Below, one piece after another: positions 36,221-46,394 of a stretch of DNA of 64,000 nucleotides. Every line of letters begins with the position of its first letter. The stretch's first letter is position 1. The position numbers were made by a program, and so were the translations under genes. The notes beneath the pieces are model-generated. The model made no database searches. It saw only the letters and a list, made by a program, of their open reading frames with translations, and was not told where the DNA came from. The DNA is from Pseudoalteromonas sp. A601 (GTDB lineage: Bacteria; Pseudomonadota; Gammaproteobacteria; Enterobacterales; Alteromonadaceae), in NCBI RefSeq assembly GCF_002165575.1, contig NZ_MXQF01000010.1, forward strand, positions 62,001 through 126,000, in the 5' to 3' direction.

Positions 36221-36856
36221 TTATGCTTTAACAGCTGGTTTAACGATAACGTCACCGCCGATAGCGCCAGGTACTGCACCTTTAACTAAAAGCAAATTAC
36301 GCTCAGCGTCAACGCGAACTAGTTCTAGGTTCTGAGTTGTTACTTGCTCATTACCCATTTGACCGGCCATTTTCTTACCTTTAAACACCTTACCAGGTGA
36401 TTGGTTTTGACCGATTGAACCAGGAGCACGGTGAGATAGAGAGTTACCATGTGTAGCGTCTTGCATGCTGAAATTCCAGCGCTTAACACCACCTTGGAAA
36501 CCTTTACCTTTAGAAGTACCGGTTACGTCAACTTTGTTGATTTCGTTGAATAATTCAACAGTAAGCTCAGCGCCTACTTCAAAATCGCCTTCACCACCAT
36601 TTAGGCGGAATTCCCACAGACCGCGACCCGCTTCAACACCAGCTTTAGCGAAATGACCCGCTGCTGCTTTGTTTACACGGCTTGCTTTTTTAGTGCCTGC
36701 GGTTACTTGAAGTGAGTTATAACCGTCTGTTGCTTCAGATTTTATCTGAGCAATGCGGTTAGGTGTCGCTTCAATAACTGTCACAGGGATAGATACACCA
36801 TCTTCAGTGAAGATACGTGTCATACCCACTTTACGACCGACTAGACCTAATGCCAT
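36221..36856 (-). CDS. rplC: 50S ribosomal protein L3
   Basis: A 211-residue assembly-initiating protein near the peptidyl-transferase centre. The loop [20 protein letters not shown] contains the Gln that PrmB methylates in E. coli (Q150). It is slightly longer than E. coli L3 (209). It follows rpsJ by 27 bp. Confidence 0.98.
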   Translation of the reverse strand: MALGLVGRKVGMTRIFTEDGVSIPVTVIEATPNRIAQIKSEATDGYNSLQVTAGTKKASRVNKAAAGHFAKAGVEAGRGLWEFRLNGGEGDFEVGAELTVELFNEINKVDVTGTSKGKGFQGGVKRWNFSMQDATHGNSLSHRAPGSIGQNQSPGKVFKGKKMAGQMGNEQVTTQNLELVRVDAERNLLLVKGAVPGAIGGDVIVKPAVKA

Positions 36857-36883
36857 TTTCCTAAAACCTCTCTAATCTTCCGA

Positions 36884-37377
<494 letters not shown>

Positions 37378-37383
37378 CTGCGT

Positions 37384-37411
37384 ATTATAGTGATATTGGT
37401 GATAAATGCAA
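37384..37411 (-). promoter_or_regulatory. Predicted S10 operon promoter
   Basis: A consensus -10 TATAAT at 37389-37384 and a -35-like TTGCAT at 37411-37406 with a 16-bp spacer. The predicted start near 37377 gives a leader of the expected length. A second TATAAT at 37485-37490 on the + strand may be the -10 of divergent plsB, though it lacks a good -35. Confidence 0.75.
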
Positions 37412-37586
37412 CAACTATTTCAATAATCCTTGTCAGACATTGAATTGTTCATTAAAAATACAACAAACTCAAAGTAGTATCCGCTATAATTAATAACGTA
37501 TAAATACTATCTTAATGGTCAGTCCAGTTATTACTTGGTATTATCTGCGCTTATTTTGCTTTTTACCCTCTAACTTTGGTGAGTTG

Positions 37587-40025
37587 ATGCGTATTTTTAA
37601 TTATTGTTTAAACTTTTTCTCTATGCTGATGAATCGTTTGCTTGTTAAAAGCAAGGTTCTTCCTGAGAACCCTATTGAACAATACGGCCTTAACCCGGCA
37701 TACCCTACCTTTTATATAGTTAAACTTAATGCACGGTCTGATTTAGCAGCACTTGCTCGCGTATGTAAAAAGTACGGGTTACCAGACCCTACCGAACAAC
37801 AATTATTAGGCAGTGCAGAGCTTGACCGTTTTATAGGCCTACAAAATCCGCCACCTTTATTTGGTGATACAGCAAAACCAACAGACGCTTTACAAAAAGG
37901 TAAGCATATTATTGATCAGCTCATCGACAGCGATGAAAAGAATGTACAAGTTATTCCTGTCACCATTTTGTGGGGCCGTAATCCAGGAAAAGAAAAGCCA
38001 GGGTTAGGCACGCTAGTGTCGCACTCTTTAACACCAAGTTGGTTTCGTAAGTTTTTTGTGTTGCTGTTTTCTGGTCGCGATAACTTTGTTCGCTTTAGCC
38101 AACCGTTAGATTTGTCATTACTGGTTAATGAGAAAGCGGATGTCGATGAACTACCTCATAAACTACTGCGTGTGGCTCGTGTTCACTTTCGTCGACAAAA
38201 ACTCGCAGCTACAGGGCCAAAGATGCCCTCTCGTGAACAATTATTTAGTTCATTATTAGCTTCGCCGACCATAAAAAAAGCGATTCAAACAGAAGCAAAA
38301 GAAAAGAATATTAGCCATGACCAAGCAAGGCAAAACGCTTTAAAATTACTTGATGAAATTGCCGCTAATTATAGTGATGCAACAATCCGAGTTGCAGAAC
38401 GCGTACTTACTTGGTTATGGAATAAGCTTTATAACGGTATTGATATTAAATACACTGAGCAACTACACGATCTAACGAATAAAGGTCATGAAATAATTTA
38501 TATGCCGTGCCATCGCAGCCATATGGATTATTTACTACTTACCTATTCTATTTATCACCTAGGTTTGGTACCCCCGCATATAGCAGCAGGTATTAACCTT
38601 AACTTTTTCCCTGCCGGTGGTATCTTCCGCCGCAGTGGTGCGTTTTTCATTCGCCGCTCTTTTGCTGGCAATAAGCTTTACTCTGCGGTGTTTAAAGAAT
38701 ACTTAAGCCAGCTATTTATTAAAGGTTACTCAGTTAAGTTTTATACTGAAGGCGGCCGTAGTCGAACTGGGCGCTTATTGCCACCAAAAACCGGCATGCT
38801 GGCAATGACACTGCAAGCTATGATGCGCGGAATTGATCGCCCAATCTCTATTGTACCTGTGTATATTGGCTATGAGCACGTCATGGAAATCAATACCTAC
38901 TTAAAAGAGCTTGCTGGTAATGATAAGAAAAGCGAATCAATATTCGGTATTTTCAAAGCCATTAAAAATCTAAAAAACTATGGTCGCGGCAATTTAAACT
39001 TCGGTGACCCTATCTCAATTAACCAGTATTTAAATGAGTACCAACCAGATTGGCGAGAGTCTATTCATCCAACCGATGTGCAAAAACCGCAATGGCTTGG
39101 TCCACAAGTAGCAAACCTTGCCGACAAGGTCATGGTTAACATCAATAGTGCTGCAGCACTCAATGCGGTTAATCTACTAGCGATGATTTTACTGGTGAAT
39201 GATAAACAAGCACTGAGTAAATCTAAGCTTTTAGCCCAGCTTGATTTTTACCTGCATCTACAACGCAGCGCCCGTTATAGTGAAAAAGTAAGCACGCCTG
39301 ATGAAAGTGCTCATGAGCTATTAAGTCACGCCTTAAAACTTAATAAGTTTGATGTGATCAGTGATGAGTTTGGCGAAATTATCGCCATTAATGATAAAGA
39401 AAAAACCTTATTTAATTACTACCGCAATAATATTTTGCATGTATTTGCAGTACCCAGCTTACTCGCCTTACATATATTCAAAAGCCACAAAACCACACTT
39501 AGTGAATGCCAAAATCTGATCAGCAAGTTTTACCCATTATTTGCTAAAGAATGGTTTTTACATAAATTAGACGAAAACTACATCACCCGTATTTTGGCAA
39601 GCTTTGTTGATCAAGAGCTGATTGAAATAGAGGGAGATAATATAAAAATAACCAACAGTAATGACTGCCTAGCAAAACTCGAAATGCTTGGCCGTGCACT
39701 TAGCTTAACTTTACAGCGGTATGCAATAGCTATTGGCTTTATACAAACTAGCTCGGGTATTGAACGCGAAGAGCTAGAGCGCGAAAGCCAAGTATTAGCG
39801 CAGCGCCTTGGTACCTTACATGGCATTAAGAGCCCTGAGTTTTTCGATAAAAAAGTGCTGGTAGGCTTTATTAGCAACTTAAGAGAGCAAGGGTTGATCA
39901 GCGAATCTGATACTGGTTTGCAAGGTAGTAATGAATTATGTGAACTCTACATGCATCTTAAAGCATTATTGCCCGCCCGAATTTGGCAATCGATAACCGA
40001 TATCGTGCAAAGCCAAAGCAGTTAA
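37587..40025 (+). CDS. plsB: Glycerol-3-phosphate 1-O-acyltransferase
   Basis: Acylates sn-glycerol-3-phosphate with acyl-CoA or acyl-ACP, the first step of phospholipid synthesis, at the inner membrane. The 812-residue protein has the four GPAT motifs: HRSHMDY (HX4D at 309-314), FPAGGIFRRSGAFFIRR, the EGGRSRTGR motif, and VPVYIGYEHVME, all as in E. coli PlsB (807 residues). The frame extends 24 codons upstream of ATG 37587, but GGTGA is located just before 37587 and the residues align with E. coli from there. It is divergent from the S10 operon and ends at a strong hairpin. Confidence 0.96.
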   Translation: MRIFNYCLNFFSMLMNRLLVKSKVLPENPIEQYGLNPAYPTFYIVKLNARSDLAALARVCKKYGLPDPTEQQLLGSAELDRFIGLQNPPPLFGDTAKPTDALQKGKHIIDQLIDSDEKNVQVIPVTILWGRNPGKEKPGLGTLVSHSLTPSWFRKFFVLLFSGRDNFVRFSQPLDLSLLVNEKADVDELPHKLLRVARVHFRRQKLAATGPKMPSREQLFSSLLASPTIKKAIQTEAKEKNISHDQARQNALKLLDEIAANYSDATIRVAERVLTWLWNKLYNGIDIKYTEQLHDLTNKGHEIIYMPCHRSHMDYLLLTYSIYHLGLVPPHIAAGINLNFFPAGGIFRRSGAFFIRRSFAGNKLYSAVFKEYLSQLFIKGYSVKFYTEGGRSRTGRLLPPKTGMLAMTLQAMMRGIDRPISIVPVYIGYEHVMEINTYLKELAGNDKKSESIFGIFKAIKNLKNYGRGNLNFGDPISINQYLNEYQPDWRESIHPTDVQKPQWLGPQVANLADKVMVNINSAAALNAVNLLAMILLVNDKQALSKSKLLAQLDFYLHLQRSARYSEKVSTPDESAHELLSHALKLNKFDVISDEFGEIIAINDKEKTLFNYYRNNILHVFAVPSLLALHIFKSHKTTLSECQNLISKFYPLFAKEWFLHKLDENYITRILASFVDQELIEIEGDNIKITNSNDCLAKLEMLGRALSLTLQRYAIAIGFIQTSSGIEREELERESQVLAQRLGTLHGIKSPEFFDKKVLVGFISNLREQGLISESDTGLQGSNELCELYMHLKALLPARIWQSITDIVQSQSS

Positions 40026-40029
40026 GTAT

Positions 40030-40065
40030 TGCGAGGTTAGAGCTGTAACGCTAACCTCGCATTTT
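40030..40065. terminator. Bidirectional terminator between plsB and tesB
   Basis: TGCGAGGTTAG (40030-40040) pairs perfectly with CTAACCTCGCA (40051-40061), followed by TTTTG on the + strand. It lies between convergent genes. Confidence 0.85.
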
Positions 40066-40070
40066 GCATG

Positions 40071-40928
40071 TTAACGCTGACGCATGACACCTTCTTGAAT
40101 TGTTGAGGCAACCAAGTTGCCTTGACGGTCAAAAAACTGGCCACGCACTAAACCTCGCCCCGAGCTCGCACTTGGGCTATCGATAGTATATAAAATCCAG
40201 TCATCAAGTCTAAATGGACGATGAAACCACATTGCATGATCAATCGTTGCAACCTGCATATTTGGTTGCATAAACGACACTCCATGTGGCTGCAAGGCGG
40301 TAGGTAAAAATTCAAAGTCTGACGCATACGCTAATAAGTAGTTATGAATGCGTTGATCATCTGGCATATCACCATTGGCTTTAAACCAAATATGCTTAAC
40401 CGGCTCCATAACCTCAGGTTTAAACGGATTGTGAAAGGTTACTGGCCGCATGTCTATCGGCACTTCTCGAATAAACTTATTTCGGATCACCTCTGGAATA
40501 TGACTGGCATTTGTTTGGTAAAACTCCAGCGAAGATTTAAGTTCCTCAGGCTGCGGTACATCAGGCATAGTTGCTTGGTGCGATAACCCTTCTTCAAGCC
40601 CTTGGAATGAAGCCGTCATATAAAAAATAGGTTTGCCGTATTGGATTGCTTTAACTCGGCGTGTACTAAAACTTTTTCCATCACGAATAGTTTCAACATC
40701 ATAAACAATGGGTTTTGCGGCATCACCTGGGCGTAAAAAGTAAGAATGCAGAGAGTGAACAATACGCCCTTGCGGTAAGGTTTCTTTAGCGGCAGAAAGC
40801 GCCTGCCCCATCACTTGGCCACCAAATACAGCACCAAACCCTAAATCTTGGCTTTGCCCGCGATACAAGCCTTGTTCAATTTCTTCCAATGCTAATAACG
40901 ACAATAAATCATCTAAAACTTGGCTCAT
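40071..40928 (-). CDS. tesB: Acyl-CoA thioesterase II
   Basis: Hydrolyses medium- and long-chain acyl-CoA. The 285-residue double-hotdog protein matches E. coli TesB (286): [25 protein letters not shown], the first hotdog [12 protein letters not shown], and the C-terminal [16 protein letters not shown] with the catalytic Asp near the start of the last hotdog helix region. ATG at 40928 ([12 protein letters not shown]) has GAGG 8 bp upstream; the GTG 10 codons before is not needed. Confidence 0.94.
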   Translation of the reverse strand: MSQVLDDLLSLLALEEIEQGLYRGQSQDLGFGAVFGGQVMGQALSAAKETLPQGRIVHSLHSYFLRPGDAAKPIVYDVETIRDGKSFSTRRVKAIQYGKPIFYMTASFQGLEEGLSHQATMPDVPQPEELKSSLEFYQTNASHIPEVIRNKFIREVPIDMRPVTFHNPFKPEVMEPVKHIWFKANGDMPDDQRIHNYLLAYASDFEFLPTALQPHGVSFMQPNMQVATIDHAMWFHRPFRLDDWILYTIDSPSASSGRGLVRGQFFDRQGNLVASTIQEGVMRQR

Positions 40929-41002
40929 TTTTATATCCTCAATCCCGACAAGGCTCACATAATACTATAGACTATAATTATGTAAATCTTAGGGAGATAA
41001 CA

Positions 41003-41461
41003 ATGGCTTATTGGCTATTTAAAACCGAGCCTGATGCATTCTCAATTGCTGATTTAAAAAATGCGCCACAACAAACAACGCAATGGGAAGGTGTGCGTAA
41101 CTATCAAGCCCGTAACTTTATGCGTGATAATGTAAAGCTCAGCGACTTAGTGATGATTTATCATTCGAGCTGTAAACAGGTTGGTGCGGTAGGCATTGCT
41201 ATCGTGACTCGTGAAGCATACCCCGATCCAACCCAATTTGATTTAAGCAGCGATTATTACGATGCCAAAGCAACAACTGATAATCCGCGCTGGGTGGTTG
41301 TTGATGTAACTTATCAACAGCATTTAAATAAATTAGTTAGCCTTAAAGCGATTAAAGATAATGACGCAATAACTGACATCGCACTAAAAAAAGGCGGCCG
41401 TTTATCAGTAATGCCTGTCACCAAGAGTGATTGGGATGAGATCATTAGTATGGCAAATTAA
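41003..41461 (+). CDS. EVE domain protein
   Basis: A 152-residue single-domain EVE/YTH-superfamily protein (AYWLFKTEPDAFSIADLKNA; WEGVRNYQARNFMRD; VMIYHSSCK...GAVGIAIVTREAYPDPTQFD; and RWVVVDVTYQQHL). The fold is thought to bind modified nucleobases in DNA or RNA. In E. coli this is close to YcaQ-unrelated small proteins; the biological role is not settled. AGGGAGA lies 6 bp before ATG 41003. It is divergent from tesB by 74 bp and is followed by an unrelated hydrolase-like gene. Confidence 0.85.
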   Translation: MAYWLFKTEPDAFSIADLKNAPQQTTQWEGVRNYQARNFMRDNVKLSDLVMIYHSSCKQVGAVGIAIVTREAYPDPTQFDLSSDYYDAKATTDNPRWVVVDVTYQQHLNKLVSLKAIKDNDAITDIALKKGGRLSVMPVTKSDWDEIISMAN

Positions 41462-41527
41462 CGACAACATTTGACCCTTTTTGCTTGAGTTTGCTATGAT
41501 CTCGGCCGAATTTTTTATGGGGGATTA

Positions 41528-42559
41528 ATGAAACTACTGTATTGGCTTGATGAATGGTTAACTCACCCCCGCGATGAACAACAAAGTAAACTACCTATGT
41601 CTGGCAGTGATTTACTTGGCGATGTTTTTGTAAAATACCACTTCACAGATCTCAAAAAACCTCTTCTTTTTACATTTTCTCCAGCTGGCACTAATTATAA
41701 AGAACACGATCTTCATGAAGCGTTTGCTCCTTGGGGCTATAACTTGGCGAAAAAACAAAATGTAAATATTATTTCGTTTCAGCACCTTGGAAGAAGTAAT
41801 TGGTTTAGAAGCCGCAATTTAATCTTTTTTTTGGAGCAACTTGCACAGCTACTTGAACCATTCAATCAGCGCTTAGGTTATGGACTCAGTCGTGGTGGTT
41901 TTGCTGTAGGTGCTTTTGCTAAACTACTAAAATTAGATCAAGTCTTACTTTTTCATCCAGTTAGTACCAAAAATCAAGTGATTGCGCCTTGGGATGACCG
42001 CTCAAGCACAGATATAGCACAACAGTTTGATTGGAATAGTGATTACCATGACCTCGATTTAGGGCATGCCAAAGGTTATATTATTTATGACCCAACCAAT
42101 CATATCGACCGCCTACATGCAAAACGCTACCCACAACTCACTCATTTACGCGTATTTGGTCTGGGTCATGGCACACACGCAAGTTACTTGAACAAATTTG
42201 GCTTTTACAAACAAGTGGCTGTTGATTTTATTCGCCATCAACAACTTGATATTGCACAGTTTAGATTACAAACCAAAACTCTGCGGTTAAAAGAAGATTA
42301 TTACCAATGTCTTAATCAAGCGAATGCTCACTCAAAGCACCGCCTTGAGCTGCTTAGCACCGCACACAATATTTTAATTGATGAAAAGCAGGCTCATATG
42401 CAAGAGCAAAAAGATAAAATTGATGTGCAACCACTGATTGATGTAGCAATAACACATCAAAATGAGCATCCGAATGATGCCATAAAGCTGCTCGAAGTGG
42501 CGCAACAGCTTGCACCAGAAGATCCACTAATTGATCATAAACTTAAACAGCTAAAATAA
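41528..42559 (+). CDS. Orphan protein with alpha/beta-hydrolase-like core
   Basis: A 343-residue cytoplasmic protein. Residues ~45-235 show an alpha/beta-hydrolase-like pattern: LLFTFSPAGTNYK, a nucleophile-elbow-like GYGLSRGGFAVG, a possible acid in IIYDPTNHID and a His in FGLGHGTHAS. The C-terminal ~100 residues are helical, with a tetratricopeptide-like ending (LIDVAITHQNEHPNDAIKLLEVAQQLAPEDPLIDHKL). I do not recognise a named family. GGGGG lies a few bases before ATG 41528. The catalytic reading is based on motif positions only. Confidence 0.7.
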   Translation: MKLLYWLDEWLTHPRDEQQSKLPMSGSDLLGDVFVKYHFTDLKKPLLFTFSPAGTNYKEHDLHEAFAPWGYNLAKKQNVNIISFQHLGRSNWFRSRNLIFFLEQLAQLLEPFNQRLGYGLSRGGFAVGAFAKLLKLDQVLLFHPVSTKNQVIAPWDDRSSTDIAQQFDWNSDYHDLDLGHAKGYIIYDPTNHIDRLHAKRYPQLTHLRVFGLGHGTHASYLNKFGFYKQVAVDFIRHQQLDIAQFRLQTKTLRLKEDYYQCLNQANAHSKHRLELLSTAHNILIDEKQAHMQEQKDKIDVQPLIDVAITHQNEHPNDAIKLLEVAQQLAPEDPLIDHKLKQLK

Positions 42560-42584
42560 CGTGATAGTGCATCAGCATATTAAG

Positions 42585-42791
42585 TTAGGCCTTTTTCTTT
42601 AGGCCTTTCTTTTTATGACCATGCTTTGGCACAATCGCAAAGTACATAATAAGTCCCAGCCACGAAAAGAAAATGATGCCAATTAGCCAACCGTTTTTTT
42701 CATGCCCTTGCGTACGCTTACTATTAAGCACTAACACCACAGGTAAAATATAAGCGCTTAAGATCAGAAGTAAAAACGCAATCTCATCCAT
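42585..42791 (-). CDS. Small PLDc_N-like membrane protein
   Basis: A 68-residue protein with two hydrophobic helices (residues ~3-22 and ~34-55), joined by SKRTQGHEKNGW, and a very basic tail (HGHKKKGLKKKA). The pattern resembles the N-terminal membrane segment of cardiolipin synthases (PLDc_N) as a stand-alone protein. The start shares its first base with the stop of the K+ channel gene, so the two are coupled. The hairpin at 42587-42614 lies across its 3' end. Confidence 0.7.
   Translation of the reverse strand: MDEIAFLLLILSAYILPVVLVLNSKRTQGHEKNGWLIGIIFFSWLGLIMYFAIVPKHGHKKKGLKKKA
42587..42614 (+). terminator. Possible terminator for the hydrolase-like gene
   Basis: AGGCCT (42587-42592) pairs with AGGCCT (42601-42606), self-complementary, loop TTTTCTTT, followed by TTCTTTTT. 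The hairpin lies within the 3' end of the convergent small gene. The stem is short. Confidence 0.45.
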
Positions 42792-43858
42792 TATTTTGCC
42801 AACTCTTGCCAGTCAACTTCGTTATTTAACACCCGGTTAATCGCAATATAATGTAAAATATCACCACTGTTTACTGGGTAATTAAGCGGCGGGTTTAAAT
42901 CCATATTTTTAGCACTCAGGTTATGCGCTACACCAAGCAAAATTGCATCGTGATCATGTTTAAAATGATGGAATAACTTCCCAAATTCCATTTGCGCTAA
43001 ATTATCAGGAATAACCAAGCTAAATTGTGTATCACCATGAAGGGTTGATAACAACTCCTCTTGCACTCGGCTTGAACCTGGGTCTTGCATTGAACGCACT
43101 AAAATCTCAGCTGATTTTGCACTTGAACACTCCACATTATGGCAATGCTCTAGTAGCATTTCGACTTTACTCTCATCGTTAAAATGCGCGCTAATATGGC
43201 AGCCCTCTTTCACCAACTTGCTAATACGTAACGCAGTGGTAAAGGTTTGGTCATCATCTTGGCCATCAATAATAATCTTATCGGCGTATTTTATTGCAAC
43301 CCGCTCCAGCTGCTCGCAATCAGTAAAGCTACTTAAACGCGCAAAATCAACATGCTCATTGGTTAAAAACGGATGCTCCATTTGCTCCGTTACTGCGAGT
43401 AAGATTCGTCTATCAGTGCGTTTTTGATCAGCCAAAATATAGTCAATCATCTTTTTTGTACGCGTTTGATGCCAACCAAAAATAATAATGTGGTTGTTAG
43501 AATGCGAAAAACTTTTATCACCTGTCATAGCACGCCTAATTAAATATGTAACTGTTTGCCCTGTTTTACCTAACAGAACACCAAATAAAGCTAACCCAAA
43601 TGGGATTTGTAATAATGCAACAATCCAGCGACCTAAATCTGTGCTAACGCTGAAATCACCGTAACCTACCGTTGATGTCGTTACTATATAGTAATACACA
43701 AAAGTGCTAACTGGCGTAAGTTCTGATTCTCCTGCTAATAATAGAAGCAGCCAAGTTACTGTCATATGTAGCAGTGTTGCTAAAGCTACCGCTTGCCAAC
43801 TCACTTGATCTATATGGCTTCTTACCAATAGAAAAATTCGTTTAAATATAAAAGGCAT
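42791..43858 (-). CDS. Potassium channel with RCK/TrkA-N domain
   Basis: A 355-residue ion channel of the 2-TM type. Helix 1 covers about 20-40, then comes the selectivity filter TVGYGD near 60-65 in STVGYGDFSVSTDLGRW and helix 2 (residues ~72-95, ALLQIPFGLALFGVLLGKTG). The cytoplasmic RCK domain follows (IIIFGWHQTRTKKMIDYILADQ, ~115-240) with a TrkA-C-like end. Such channels resemble Kch and MthK and are gated by nucleotides or Ca2+. It is coupled with the small membrane protein downstream and divergent from cheV. Confidence 0.9.
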   Translation of the reverse strand: MPFIFKRIFLLVRSHIDQVSWQAVALATLLHMTVTWLLLLLAGESELTPVSTFVYYYIVTTSTVGYGDFSVSTDLGRWIVALLQIPFGLALFGVLLGKTGQTVTYLIRRAMTGDKSFSHSNNHIIIFGWHQTRTKKMIDYILADQKRTDRRILLAVTEQMEHPFLTNEHVDFARLSSFTDCEQLERVAIKYADKIIIDGQDDDQTFTTALRISKLVKEGCHISAHFNDESKVEMLLEHCHNVECSSAKSAEILVRSMQDPGSSRVQEELLSTLHGDTQFSLVIPDNLAQMEFGKLFHHFKHDHDAILLGVAHNLSAKNMDLNPPLNYPVNSGDILHYIAINRVLNNEVDWQELAK

Positions 43859-44014
43859 ACCACCACTTAATAGTTCCTGTTCATCTAGCCATTAAGTTAC
43901 TGCAATGCGTTATTGATGACAATGTTTAGGTAAAGAAGATTATTTCTAGGATGCATTTTTATACTAGAACAGTGTAAGCTATAATTGCATTATAACTTTA
44001 AAGACGGGTGTATT

Positions 44015-44965
44015 ATGTCGGGTGTATTAGCTTCTGTAGATCAACGAACCCAACTAGTCGGTGAAAACCGTCTTGAGTTACTGTTATTTTATTTACACAG
44101 CCGCCATTTATTTGCGCTAAATGTATTTAAAGTAAAAGAAGTAGTAAAACTACCTCATTTAAATATTATTCCTCATGCTCATCCTAAAATATCTGGAGTG
44201 GCTAATATTCGCGGCGAATCAATTCCCGTCATCGATTTACGCCAAGCTATTTGCATGCCTGCGGCTAAGAATATCGAAGATAGTAATTTGGTTATTACTG
44301 AATACAACCGCACAGTGCAGGGGTTTCTCATAGGTAAGGTTGACCAAATAGTTAATATGACATGGTCAGACATTATGCCGCCGCCAACGTCTGTAGGTAA
44401 GAATCACTATTTAACAGCATTGACAAAAATTCAACGAGATGGCCAAGAGCAACTGGTTGAAATTATAGATGTAGAAAAAGTGCTGGCTGAAATAGTCGAA
44501 TATGAAGTACAGATCTCGGATGAAATACTCGATAAAAGCATCGTAAATGAGTTTGTTGGTCGTAAAATTCTTCATGCCGATGATTCCCCTACCGCACGCA
44601 AACAAGTCAGTGATACCCTGTCTCAGCTGGGTATTGAAATTATCCCCGCAAGTAATGGCCTTGAAGCATTGAACATGCTGAAAAGCTGGGCCGATCGCGG
44701 CGATAACGTAGAGCAAGACCTATTGATGGTGATCACCGATGCCGAAATGCCAGCGATGGATGGCTACCGCCTAACTCATGAAATTCGTAACGATGCGCGC
44801 CTAAGAAACTTACATGTTGTGCTTAACACTTCTTTAAGCGGTAGTTTTAACCAAGCCCTGGTTGAAAAGGTCGGCTGTAATGCGTTTTTATCTAAGTTCC
44901 AACCTGACTTATTAGTCGAAGAAGTACAGAACCGTTTAAAAACGGTATTAAATAATAACAGCTAA
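44015..44965 (+). CDS. Chemotaxis coupling protein CheV
   Basis: A 316-residue protein with an N-terminal CheW domain (residues ~15-160: ELLLFYLHSRHLFALNVFKVKEVV, IPHAHPKISGVANIRGESIPVIDL) and a C-terminal receiver (ILHADDSPTARKQVSDTL, the phospho-Asp in MVITDAEMPAMDGY, and SKFQPDLLVEEV with the conserved Lys near the end). CheV couples chemoreceptors to CheA and adapts the signal by phosphorylation. ATG at 44015 follows GGGTG. No other che gene is in the window. Confidence 0.92.
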   Translation: MSGVLASVDQRTQLVGENRLELLLFYLHSRHLFALNVFKVKEVVKLPHLNIIPHAHPKISGVANIRGESIPVIDLRQAICMPAAKNIEDSNLVITEYNRTVQGFLIGKVDQIVNMTWSDIMPPPTSVGKNHYLTALTKIQRDGQEQLVEIIDVEKVLAEIVEYEVQISDEILDKSIVNEFVGRKILHADDSPTARKQVSDTLSQLGIEIIPASNGLEALNMLKSWADRGDNVEQDLLMVITDAEMPAMDGYRLTHEIRNDARLRNLHVVLNTSLSGSFNQALVEKVGCNAFLSKFQPDLLVEEVQNRLKTVLNNNS

Positions 44966-45041
44966 TACCTTGGTCGATTTGCCAACTAAGTCATTTCATG
45001 ATTAATTGGCATTATGTAACCATAATAAAAACACTCTCACT

Positions 45042-46355
45042 ATGCTTAACCGTGTTGCAAAGCCCTTTACTCAATTAGTTGAACGCTACTTACCCGACCC
45101 CTTTATTTTTGTTATTTTGCTAACGCTTTTAAGCTTTATTATTGCCAGCCTATTTACACCATCTAGCCCAGTTGAAGTAATTGATGCTTGGGGAGGTGGC
45201 TTTTGGAATTTATTACAATTTGCAATGCAAATGTTATTGGTACTACTCACCGGTTACATGTTGGCAAGTACTCCTATAATCAACCGCTTACTGGCAAAAC
45301 TAGCAAGCTTTTCCAGTACACCAGCCAAAGCAATTATTTGGGTCACATTAGTTTCATTGTTAGCTAGTTGGCTAAACTGGGGTTTCGGCTTAGTGATCGG
45401 TGCTTTATTTGCCAAAGCAATAGCAAGGCAAACAAAAGTAGATTATCGATTATTAGTGGCTAGTGCATACTCTGGATTTATTGTATGGCACGGAGGCTTA
45501 GCAGGCTCTGTACCTTTGACAATTGCAACCATAGGGCACTTTTCAGAGCAAAGTATTGGTGTTATTAGCACCTCGCAGACACTGTTTTCAGGCTTTAATA
45601 TTGCGATTGTACTGGGCTTGTTTATTATAATGCCGCTTGTTAATCGCTATATGCTTCCTCACGATAGTGACAGTGTGTATGTTGATAAAAGCAAACTAAT
45701 AGAACCTAAAAATAAAGAAGTCACCTTTACTCGTCCAGCAGATAGTATCGAACACAGCCGCGTGTTAGGTATAACCACAGGCTTACTTGGCCTTGCATAT
45801 TTAACGTATTATTTTATTTTTAATAATGGCTCACTTAATCTAAACAGTGTTATAGGGCTGTTTTTATTTGCCGCAATAGTATTACACCAAACACCACATA
45901 ACCTACTCGCCAGCTTGCAGCAAGCCATCCCCAGCGGCGCAGGTATTATTATCCAATTTCCATTTTATGCAGGGATTATGGCGATAATGGTCGAGACCGG
46001 TTTAGCACAACAAATTTCCCAAGGCTTTATCGCCATAGCCAGTGCTGAATCACTGCCATTTTGGAGCTTTTTAAGTGCAGGGTTAGTCAATATATTTGTG
46101 CCATCCGGTGGCGGGCAATGGGCGGTACAAGCTCCCATTGTTATACCCGCCGCACAGGCACTTGGCGCAGATATGCCCCGCGTAGCAATGGCGGTAGCCT
46201 GGGGGGATGCATGGACTAACTTGATCCAACCATTTTGGGCGTTACCAGTTCTCGCCATTGCCGGCTTAAAAGCCAAAGACATTATGGGTTTTTGTTTAGT
46301 GCAGTTAATTATCACCGGCGTGTTTATTGCGTTGATGCTAAGTTTTTACCCATGA
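45042..46355 (+). CDS. Short-chain fatty acid transporter, AtoE family
   Basis: A 437-residue membrane protein of the AtoE family with about ten helices. It parallels E. coli AtoE in order: RYLPDPFIFVILLTLLSF, GGGFWNLLQFAMQM, NWGFGLVIGALFAK, TLFSGFNIAIVLGL, IPAAQALGADMPRVAMAVAWGDAWTN, and the PFWALPVLAIAGLKAKDIMG end. AtoE takes up short-chain fatty acids and acetoacetate. The gene starts at ATG 45042; the residues from a TTG 12 codons upstream do not align. No ato genes flank it, so it may be a stand-alone transporter. Confidence 0.9.
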   Translation: MLNRVAKPFTQLVERYLPDPFIFVILLTLLSFIIASLFTPSSPVEVIDAWGGGFWNLLQFAMQMLLVLLTGYMLASTPIINRLLAKLASFSSTPAKAIIWVTLVSLLASWLNWGFGLVIGALFAKAIARQTKVDYRLLVASAYSGFIVWHGGLAGSVPLTIATIGHFSEQSIGVISTSQTLFSGFNIAIVLGLFIIMPLVNRYMLPHDSDSVYVDKSKLIEPKNKEVTFTRPADSIEHSRVLGITTGLLGLAYLTYYFIFNNGSLNLNSVIGLFLFAAIVLHQTPHNLLASLQQAIPSGAGIIIQFPFYAGIMAIMVETGLAQQISQGFIAIASAESLPFWSFLSAGLVNIFVPSGGGQWAVQAPIVIPAAQALGADMPRVAMAVAWGDAWTNLIQPFWALPVLAIAGLKAKDIMGFCLVQLIITGVFIALMLSFYP

Positions 46356-46358
46356 ATC

Positions 46359-46387
46359 CGCAGGCGTAATAGTGGATTACGCCTGCG
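46359..46387. terminator. Hairpin between the AtoE-like and M50 genes
   Basis: A perfect 12-bp stem, CGCAGGCGTAAT (46359-46370) with ATTACGCCTGCG, loop AGTGG, between convergent genes. No clear U-tail follows, so it may be a terminator of weak type. Confidence 0.6.
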
Positions 46388-46394
46388 CTATAAA

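Noticed and set aside
37515..37586. Upstream extension of plsB from ATG 37515
   Set aside because: There is no ribosome site, and the added residues do not align with PlsB. ATG 37587 fits both.
43985..44014. Upstream extension of cheV starting at TTG
   Set aside because: The CheW domain begins normally after ATG 44015, which has a ribosome-site-like GGGTG.
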